This document shows positions 22,511-28,654 of a DNA stretch of 28,654 nucleotides, piece by piece. The DNA lies in NCBI GenBank assembly GCA_934446465.1, contig CAKSEF010000018.1, forward strand, positions 1 to 28,654, in the 5' to 3' direction. The DNA comes from an uncultured Oscillospiraceae bacterium. GTDB lineage: Bacteria > Bacillota > Clostridia > Oscillospirales > JAAYXM01. Each line of letters opens with the position of its first letter. Position 1 is the first letter of the stretch. The position numbers were made by a program, and so were the translations under genes. A model generated the notes under the pieces. It had not been told where the DNA came from and made no database searches. It was given only the letters and a program-made list of their open reading frames with translations.

Positions 22511-24703
22511 TTGAAAACAATATTAAACATAAGAGGTATGCACTGCGCGAGCTGTGCGCAGAATATCGAAAACAATGTCAAAAAGCTCCACGGTGTTGAG
22601 AGCATATCGGTTAATCTACCTGCGGAAACCGCCTCCGTTGTTTTCGATGAATCCGTAATATCCTGTGAGAACATAATAGGAATAATCAATTCCTTGGGCT
22701 ATAAAGCCGCCCTTCCGACTGAGGATGATGATGTAAAAAAAGACGAGGAACTTAAATCTGAGCAGAGACGTCTTATTGTTGCGGTTTCTTTTGCTGCCGT
22801 ATTGTTTATACTTGCGATGGGACCCATGATCGGGCTATTTACACTGCCACAATTCATTTCGAATCCCAAAACGCTGTGCGCACTCCAATTCATTCTGTGC
22901 GTTCCCGTAGTAGTCTGCGGCCGCAGATTCTATTCTTCGGGATTCTCGACCCTCATAAGGCGCGCACCTAATATGGACACCTTAATCGCCATAGGCACTT
23001 TTTCTGCGCTTGCTTACAGCATCTACTCATCCGTTCTTGTTTTTCTCGGACATGAACACATGGTTCACAGTCTGTATTTTGAATCCGCCTCAATGATAAT
23101 CACGCTTGTCATGCTTGGCAAATTCCTCGAAAAGCGCGCGACCTTAAAAACATCCGATGCGGTCAAGAAGCTAGTCTCACTTACACCCGCAACAGCGCGT
23201 ATAATTCGCGACGATAAAGAAATTGATGTTAAAATTCAAGACGTTACGGTGGGTACGATAGCAGTTGTACGTCCCGGCGAGCGCATACCTGTTGACGGGG
23301 TTATAGTGTTCGGAGAAACAACAGTTGACGAATCAATGATTACGGGTGAAAGCATGCCCGTACCGAAAAAGAGCGGGAGTGAAGTGGTTGGCGGCTGTAT
23401 TAACCGAGAGGGATATATAAAAATTTACACATCAAAGGTCGGTGAGGACACGACACTTGCCCAGATAGTAAGAACCGTTTCCGAGGCCCAGGCATCAAAG
23501 GCACCTATTGCCCGCCTTGCTGATGTTGTTGCAGGTTATTTTGTACCTATTGTAATATCAATCGCACTAATTTCCGCAATAGCTTGGATGATTGCAGGAA
23601 AAGAGTTTTCCTTTGTACTCTCCATATTCATCTCGGTACTCGTAATTTCGTGCCCGTGCGCCTTGGGGCTTGCAACGCCGACAGCAATAATGGCCGGAAC
23701 CGGAAATGCGGCAGAGCACGGCATACTATTCAGAAACGGCGCCGCGCTTGAGCACGCATCAAAAACAAAAATAGTGGTGCTTGATAAGACAGGCACTATA
23801 ACGAAAGGACGTCCGAGCGTTACTGATATCGTTTCAGACATTGACGAAAATGAACTTATGTCGCTTGCGGCATCGTGCGAATCCGCCTCAGAACATGTAT
23901 TAGCCGAGGCAATCATCACATATGCAAATGAAAAAGAACTCGAAATACCGAAATGTGATGATTTCAAATATGAAGTGGGCTGCGGAGTAACCGCTTCTGT
24001 CAACGGCAAAAAAGTTTTTGTCGGAAACTCTGACGGTGCGGGCACACTCGGCAGATTCGACTCGATATTTAATAAACTTGCGAGCGACGGCAAAACCCCT
24101 GTTTACGTATCCTCAGACGGCAAAGCAGTCGGAGTAATTGCCATATCCGACCCGCTTAAGGACAATGCCGAGGAATGTATTTCTCAGCTAAAAAAACGCG
24201 GCATTGACGTTTATATGCTCACAGGTGACAACGAGAATACCGCCCGTGCGATAGCAAACGAGGTCGGTATCAAGAATGTCCGAAGCAATGTTAAGCCAAA
24301 CGACAAGAGCAACATAGTTTCAGAACTAAAGGAAGGCGGGAAAACTGTTTGCATGGTCGGAGACGGAATAAATGACGCTCCCGCCCTCGCGACTGCTGAC
24401 GTGGCAATTACGGTTGCTTCCGGAACCGACATTGCCGCAGAAAGTTCTGATATTGTTTTGATGAAAAACGAACTTCTTGATATCCCGAAGATAATATCGA
24501 TTTCATCCGCGGTAACGCGAAACATCAAGCAAAACCTCTTCTGGGCCTTTGCGTATAACATAATCGGCATACCGTTTGCGGCCGGAGTTGCATTTGCTTT
24601 CGGCGGACCTCTTCTTAATCCGATGATTGCCGCCGCCGCAATGTCTCTGAGCTCGATAACAGTGGTTTTAAACGCTTTGAGACTTGGCAGGTTTAAAATT
24701 TAG
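22511..24703 (+). CDS. copA: Cu+-exporting P1B-type ATPase
   Basis: The 730-residue transporter has one N-terminal heavy-metal domain with GMHCASC (Cys12, Cys15) and about eight membrane helices. The copper-site Cys-Pro-Cys is at 381-383, the phosphorylation motif DKTGT at Asp425, and MVGDGINDAP forms the hinge. The MSLSSITVVLNALRL tail is typical of CopA. It exports cytoplasmic Cu+ using ATP. The start is TTG at 22511 with GAGGTG six bases upstream. The conserved HP motif of the nucleotide-binding domain is His462-Val463 here, not His-Pro. It ends at a strong bidirectional terminator. Confidence 0.94.
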   Translation: MKTILNIRGMHCASCAQNIENNVKKLHGVESISVNLPAETASVVFDESVISCENIIGIINSLGYKAALPTEDDDVKKDEELKSEQRRLIVAVSFAAVLFILAMGPMIGLFTLPQFISNPKTLCALQFILCVPVVVCGRRFYSSGFSTLIRRAPNMDTLIAIGTFSALAYSIYSSVLVFLGHEHMVHSLYFESASMIITLVMLGKFLEKRATLKTSDAVKKLVSLTPATARIIRDDKEIDVKIQDVTVGTIAVVRPGERIPVDGVIVFGETTVDESMITGESMPVPKKSGSEVVGGCINREGYIKIYTSKVGEDTTLAQIVRTVSEAQASKAPIARLADVVAGYFVPIVISIALISAIAWMIAGKEFSFVLSIFISVLVISCPCALGLATPTAIMAGTGNAAEHGILFRNGAALEHASKTKIVVLDKTGTITKGRPSVTDIVSDIDENELMSLAASCESASEHVLAEAIITYANEKELEIPKCDDFKYEVGCGVTASVNGKKVFVGNSDGAGTLGRFDSIFNKLASDGKTPVYVSSDGKAVGVIAISDPLKDNAEECISQLKKRGIDVYMLTGDNENTARAIANEVGIKNVRSNVKPNDKSNIVSELKEGGKTVCMVGDGINDAPALATADVAITVASGTDIAAESSDIVLMKNELLDIPKIISISSAVTRNIKQNLFWAFAYNIIGIPFAAGVAFAFGGPLLNPMIAAAAMSLSSITVVLNALRLGRFKI

Positions 24704-24746
24704 CAACAGAAGCATCGCATTTGTTCGATTTCTCTGTTTTGTCCAT

Positions 24747-24791
24747 AAAAAGCGATGTACCCCAAAAGTTAATTGGGGTGCATCGCTTTTT
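24747..24791. terminator. Bidirectional terminator between copA and recN
   Basis: A 19-bp stem (24747-24765 with 24773-24791, one G-U) is flanked by A5 and T5, so it works in both directions for the convergent copA and recN. Confidence 0.9.
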
Positions 24792-24799
24792 AGTCGTTA

Positions 24800-26500
24800 T
24801 TATTTCTTTAATGCCGCTTTTGCCTTTTGTGCAAGTTCAAGCATTTCCTCTGCATTTTTTATTGTGGTTGCGCTGATTTTGCTTCCGCCTGTAATTCGCG
24901 CAAGCTCCTCTGCACGGCCGTTGTCATCGAGGGCAGTAACGCTTGTGAAGGTTCTGCCGTCATGTTCCTTTTTTTCAATTTTGAAGTGTGTGTCAGACAT
25001 TGCCGATATCTGAGCCAAGTGGGTTACGCATAATACCTGTTTTGTAATTGACAGTTTATAAAGCTTTTCGGCAATCTTCTGCGCGGCACGTCCGCTGACA
25101 CCCGTGTCAATTTCGTCAAAAATCAGTGTTTCAACGTAATCGTCCTTTGCAAGAACATTCTTAAGCGCAAGCATTACTCTTGAAAGCTCGCCCCCGGACG
25201 CAATGCGCTCAAGCGGTTTCTCTGCTTCGCCGAGGTTCGGTGCAAGCAAAAATTCTATTCTGTCATTTCCGCGTTCGTTAAATTCCTCGGTTCTTTGCAC
25301 ATCCGCAATAAACTTTGCATTTGGCATATCAAGCTCTCTGAGCTCGCGCATGACAAGGCTCTCAAATTCGAGCGCACTGCTCTTGCGAAATTCAAACAGC
25401 TTCTGAGCAAGTGATTGTGCTTTTTCTTTCAGCTGTGATATTTCCTTGTCAAGAACCGCAATCCTCTCTCCCGAAAGCTCGATACTCTCAAGCTCCGACC
25501 TTGCATTATCCAAATACTTGAGCATTTCGGCAACACTTCCGCCGTATTTCCGCTTCAGGCGATGAATCAGATCGAGACGACTCTCTACTTCATTTGCATC
25601 CTGTTCGGAAAAGTCGAGTCCTTCAAGCATATCTCTCAATTCTGAAGCAATATCCTCTGCCGAATAATACAGCTCCGATGTTGAATCCGAAAGCGCAGAC
25701 AGCTTCTCCGAGATATTCCCGACAGAAGACAGCGCGTGCGAAGCCTTATACAGTGCCGATGTAATGCCGTCAAACCCGTCATCTCCCGAAAACGCAATAT
25801 GTGCCTCCGAAATGCGCTCCGATATTTTTGCACTTTCACGCATAATCTTCTGACGCTCATATAATTCATTATCTTCATTTTCGCGGAGGTTTGCCGATTC
25901 AAGCTCATCAATTTGGAATGAAAGCATCTCAATCTGACGCGCCTTCGCGCTCTCATCCATATCAATACTCTTTCGCTCCGCTTCTTTCTTATTCAGTTCA
26001 TCAAATACTTTTCTGTATTCCTCTACGGTTTCGTCATACTCATTACAAGACGAGAATCTGTCTATAAAAAGCGCATGCGATTCGGGATTAAGCAGGAGCT
26101 GACTGTCGTGCTGACCCAATATATTTATGAGCAAAATTCCGAGATTCTTCAACAGTGAAGCTGTTGCCGGCTTTCCGTTAATTCTTGCGGAGCTTTTGCC
26201 GTCAGACAAGATATCGCGCTGAATTATAAGGTTTTCGTCATCGCAGTCAAAAGAGTTTTCGGAAATCCAAGAACTAATTTCCGATGTTACACCGTCAAAA
26301 ACGGCGGTTACACTCGCTTTTTGCGCGCCGGACCTGACTATATCTCTTGTTGTGCGATATCCCAAAACAGCACCGATAGAGTCGATAATTATTGACTTGC
26401 CCGCGCCTGTTTCACCGGTAAGCACATTAAAACCCTTATTGAATTCAATATCGCATCTTTCGATAACGGCTATGTTTTCAATGTGAAGAAGCTTAATCAA
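24800..26500 (-). CDS. recN: DNA repair protein RecN
   Basis: This 566-residue SMC-like ATPase acts in double-strand break repair. Walker A GETGAGKS lies at residues 29-36. Long coiled-coil arms run from about 150 to 350. LIFDEIDTGVSGRAAQ gives Walker B, with a VCVTHLAQISAMSDTHF C-terminal motif. Length is standard. The start is TTG at 26500 with AGGAG nine bases before it. It follows argR by 20 bases in the conserved tlyA-nadK-argR-recN order. Confidence 0.97.
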   Translation of the reverse strand: MIKLLHIENIAVIERCDIEFNKGFNVLTGETGAGKSIIIDSIGAVLGYRTTRDIVRSGAQKASVTAVFDGVTSEISSWISENSFDCDDENLIIQRDILSDGKSSARINGKPATASLLKNLGILLINILGQHDSQLLLNPESHALFIDRFSSCNEYDETVEEYRKVFDELNKKEAERKSIDMDESAKARQIEMLSFQIDELESANLRENEDNELYERQKIMRESAKISERISEAHIAFSGDDGFDGITSALYKASHALSSVGNISEKLSALSDSTSELYYSAEDIASELRDMLEGLDFSEQDANEVESRLDLIHRLKRKYGGSVAEMLKYLDNARSELESIELSGERIAVLDKEISQLKEKAQSLAQKLFEFRKSSALEFESLVMRELRELDMPNAKFIADVQRTEEFNERGNDRIEFLLAPNLGEAEKPLERIASGGELSRVMLALKNVLAKDDYVETLIFDEIDTGVSGRAAQKIAEKLYKLSITKQVLCVTHLAQISAMSDTHFKIEKKEHDGRTFTSVTALDDNGRAEELARITGGSKISATTIKNAEEMLELAQKAKAALKK

Positions 26501-26520
26501 AAGAAATCACTCCTAATTTA

Positions 26521-26973
26521 TCAAGAGAGCATATCCCCGAGTTTTTCGCAAAAATCAATCGCCGCTTTTGTCGAATGGAAAACGAGAAACGCAGTATCAT
26601 CACCTGCAAGAGTGCCGACAACATCTGCATTTTGGAGGGTGTCGATAGCCGAGCATGCCGCCGACGCAAGTCCCGGCATTGTTTTAAGTACGACTATATT
26701 CTGTGCGTTGTCGTAGGACAACACGCTCTCTCTGAATATGGTAACAAGTCTTTCCGAAAAGCCGTAGTTATCGCTCGAATGTGATACGGCATACTTGCTC
26801 TTTCCGTTTTCGCCGACAGCCTTCACAAGCCTCAGCTCTTTTATATCCCGCGAGACTGTTGCCTGTGTTGCATTGAATCCCTCTTTGTTGAGATATTCGG
26901 TCAGCTCGGACTGGGTAGAAATATCGTACTTCTCAATCAACTTCAACAATGTTGACTGTCTGCGTGATTTCAT
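26521..26973 (-). CDS. argR: Arginine repressor ArgR/AhrC
   Basis: The 150-residue regulator has an N-terminal winged helix (residues 1-70: LLKLIEKYDISTQSELTEYL, TQATVSRDIKELRLVK). The C-terminal hexamerisation/arginine-binding domain has VGTLAGDDTAFLVF. It senses arginine and controls arginine metabolism. ATG 26973 shares a base with the nadK stop (TGATG), and AGGAGG lies 8 bases upstream. Confidence 0.96.
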   Translation of the reverse strand: MKSRRQSTLLKLIEKYDISTQSELTEYLNKEGFNATQATVSRDIKELRLVKAVGENGKSKYAVSHSSDNYGFSERLVTIFRESVLSYDNAQNIVVLKTMPGLASAACSAIDTLQNADVVGTLAGDDTAFLVFHSTKAAIDFCEKLGDMLS

Positions 26974-27833
26974 CAGTCAAACCTCCTGTCAGATAGTTTT
27001 GAATAAAGAACATCATAAAAATTGGTATTCTTGACGTGTATAAGTTTCGTAACAAAGTCTGACTTCTTCAGTACAAGCGAATCTCCCTGAATAAGCTTAA
27101 ATCCGTCCGCGCCGTCTGTGCTGACTGCAATGGCTCCGTTTTCCGAACATTGCGGAACTATATTTACAACCCTCGACGGAGACAGAATAATCGGTTTTGC
27201 CGTAAGTGCGTGTGTGCATACGGGGGTTATGGTGATGTTGGTTGAGGTCGGGTCTATTATAGGCCCTCCCGCCGACAATGAATACGCCGTAGAGCCCGTA
27301 GGAGTTGCAACAATAACACCGTCTCCGCTGTAATGGGAAATAAACATTTCATCGGCATATATATCCATATCTATATTCCACAGCAGGCCTGTTTTTAAAA
27401 CTACTGCGTCATTGAGTGCGGTTTCGTGATACACTGTTTCGGAGTTGCGCCGAACAGACACGTCAAGCATCATTCTGTTTTCAATCGTGTAGTTCCCGTC
27501 CAAAATTCTCTGAAGATACTCAAGCTCATTTGATTCAAGCTCTGCCATATACCCGATTCTCCCGATATTGATTCCGAGAACGGGAACGCCTAAATGCGCA
27601 ACCTGGTTTGCCGTATGAAGCAAAGTGCCGTCTCCGCCAAAAGATATTATCATATCCGCATATTGGGCGGCTTCGGAAAACGAAACAAGCTCAATGCCTG
27701 TTTTTTCCGCTCCCTCTATATCGGAGGGTATCAGCGCACGGACGCCGTGTTTATTCAAAAAATCCGCCGCTCTCTTTGCACACTCAAGGTTAATATCCCG
27801 CTCGGGATTTGGGTTTAGCAAAACATTGTTCAT
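26973..27833 (-). CDS. nadK: NAD kinase
   Basis: The 286-residue enzyme phosphorylates NAD to NADP. The GGDGT motif is at residues 66-70 (SFGGDGTLLHTANQ), followed by INIGRIGYMAE. SGDGVIVATPTGSTAYSLSA is the second NAD-binding signature. Length is typical. GAGGTCAA precedes the ATG, and the gene lies ten bases after tlyA and overlaps argR by one base. Confidence 0.97.
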   Translation of the reverse strand: MNNVLLNPNPERDINLECAKRAADFLNKHGVRALIPSDIEGAEKTGIELVSFSEAAQYADMIISFGGDGTLLHTANQVAHLGVPVLGINIGRIGYMAELESNELEYLQRILDGNYTIENRMMLDVSVRRNSETVYHETALNDAVVLKTGLLWNIDMDIYADEMFISHYSGDGVIVATPTGSTAYSLSAGGPIIDPTSTNITITPVCTHALTAKPIILSPSRVVNIVPQCSENGAIAVSTDGADGFKLIQGDSLVLKKSDFVTKLIHVKNTNFYDVLYSKLSDRRFD

Positions 27834-27843
27834 TTGACCTCAT

Positions 27844-28647
27844 CTACCCTTTCAACTGCTCGTGAGCAGATTCTACAATAGATTTCACATCGATATCCTC
27901 GTTGGAATCCGGCATACACGTGAGACTTCCCAGAAATTCTATATTTCCTTCGGGGCCCGTTATCGGAGAAAAGGTTATTCCGCGGACCGAAAAGCCCGCT
28001 TCGTTTGCGTTTGCAATAAATCCCCTGAGCACTTCTTCATGTACGGCGGAATCACGCACTACACCTTTCTTTCCCACATTTTCTTTGCCGGCCTCAAATT
28101 GCGGTTTAATAAGGCAATAGACCTCGCCGTCATCAGACATGAAACCCCTGACAACAGGCAGAACAAGCTTAAGTGAAATAAATGAAACGTCAATAACCGC
28201 AAGCTCGATAGTGTCGGGTATCTGCTCTTTCGTAACGTACCTGATATTCGTCCTTTCCATGCAAACAACTCTGCTGTCGCATCTGACCGACCATGCGAGC
28301 TGACCGTAGCCGACATCAATACAGTAAAGTTTTTTTACTTCACGGCGCAGCAGGCAGTCCGAAAAACCGCCGGTTGACGCACCGACATCCATAGCAGTCT
28401 TTCCTTTTACTTCCGCGCCGAAAAAATCAAGTGCTTTTTCAAGCTTCAAACCGCCGCGGCTGACATATGCGTTCTCGTTTCCGTGCACTTCTATATTGAC
28501 CGTTGACGGAAAGGATTCCCCTGCTTTGTCGGCCTTTTGTAAATCAACAAACACATTACCGCTCATTATTATGGCTTTTGCACGTTCTCTGCTTTGAGCG
28601 AGCCCGCGTTCTACCAGCAAAACATCAAGTCTTTTTTTATCATTCAA
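27844..28647 (-). CDS. tlyA: TlyA-family rRNA 2'-O-methyltransferase
   Basis: This protein of about 267 residues has an N-terminal S4 RNA-binding domain (RLDVLLVERGLAQSRERAKA). An FtsJ-like methyltransferase domain follows with SAM motif DVGASTGGFSDCLL and later CLIKPQFEAG. TlyA relatives methylate 16S and 23S rRNA. The start is uncertain: TTG 28647 is the first in-frame candidate, only eight bases from the window edge, so an upstream start and its ribosome-binding site may lie outside. Its neighbour order with nadK is the usual clostridial one. Confidence 0.93.
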   Translation of the reverse strand: MNDKKRLDVLLVERGLAQSRERAKAIIMSGNVFVDLQKADKAGESFPSTVNIEVHGNENAYVSRGGLKLEKALDFFGAEVKGKTAMDVGASTGGFSDCLLRREVKKLYCIDVGYGQLAWSVRCDSRVVCMERTNIRYVTKEQIPDTIELAVIDVSFISLKLVLPVVRGFMSDDGEVYCLIKPQFEAGKENVGKKGVVRDSAVHEEVLRGFIANANEAGFSVRGITFSPITGPEGNIEFLGSLTCMPDSNEDIDVKSIVESAHEQLKG

Positions 28648-28654
28648 ATGAATA

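Noticed and set aside
1..28654. CRISPR arrays, insertion sequences, prophage or integrative element genes
   Set aside because: No direct repeat arrays, transposase or integrase frames, or att-like duplications beside the tRNA were seen. The gene content is chromosomal core.

Overview
The window looks like a chromosomal core region of an endospore-forming, low-to-mid GC Firmicute of class Clostridia. It carries a complete spoIIIA operon (AA to AH), the sporulation gene yunB, GatCAB amidotransferase genes, rubrerythrin, AT-rich sigma-A type promoters and strong purine-rich ribosome binding sites. I cannot assign a genus.

Layout. At 1-134 (minus) is the 5' end of a CDP-alcohol phosphatidyltransferase-like gene that seems to be frameshifted and runs off the window. 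Next come an Asp23/Gls24 gene (193-606) and the eight-gene spoIIIA operon (655-5427), all on the minus strand. From 5525 to 12670 (minus) there is a long housekeeping run. Read 5'->3' it is DUF951, udp, yunB, ligA, a miniature gatC, gatA, gatB and a YcxB-like gene. Around 12690-12877 divergent promoters serve this run and a plus-strand Lrp regulator, which is followed by metK. A convergent YgjV-like membrane protein and a plus-strand NhaC-type antiporter follow. From 16848 to 20069 (minus) there are two transcription units: rpe with a lipid-linked oligosaccharide flippase, and a two-gene PqqD-like/S26-peptidase-like unit with its own consensus promoter. A tRNA-Gly(GCC) lies at 20331-20405 (minus). 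Then come a DUF1015 gene (plus), rubrerythrin (minus), a CopA-type Cu+ P-type ATPase (plus), and finally tlyA-nadK-argR-recN (minus).

How the genes work together. SpoIIIA proteins form the mother-cell half of the channel (feeding tube) to the forespore. GatCAB makes Gln-tRNA and/or Asn-tRNA by transamidation and shares an operon with DNA ligase. Rpe and the flippase share a promoter. tlyA-nadK-argR-recN is a conserved clostridial order, but here a convergent copA follows recN rather than spoIVB-spo0A.

Most of the window is ordinary core genome and I found no clear new defence, mobile or CRISPR system. The items most worth a second look are the orphan PqqD-like/S26 pair, the 48-residue GatC, the frameshifted edge gene with an overlapping hairpin, and a possible 37-codon ORF whose ribosome binding site lies in a hairpin.
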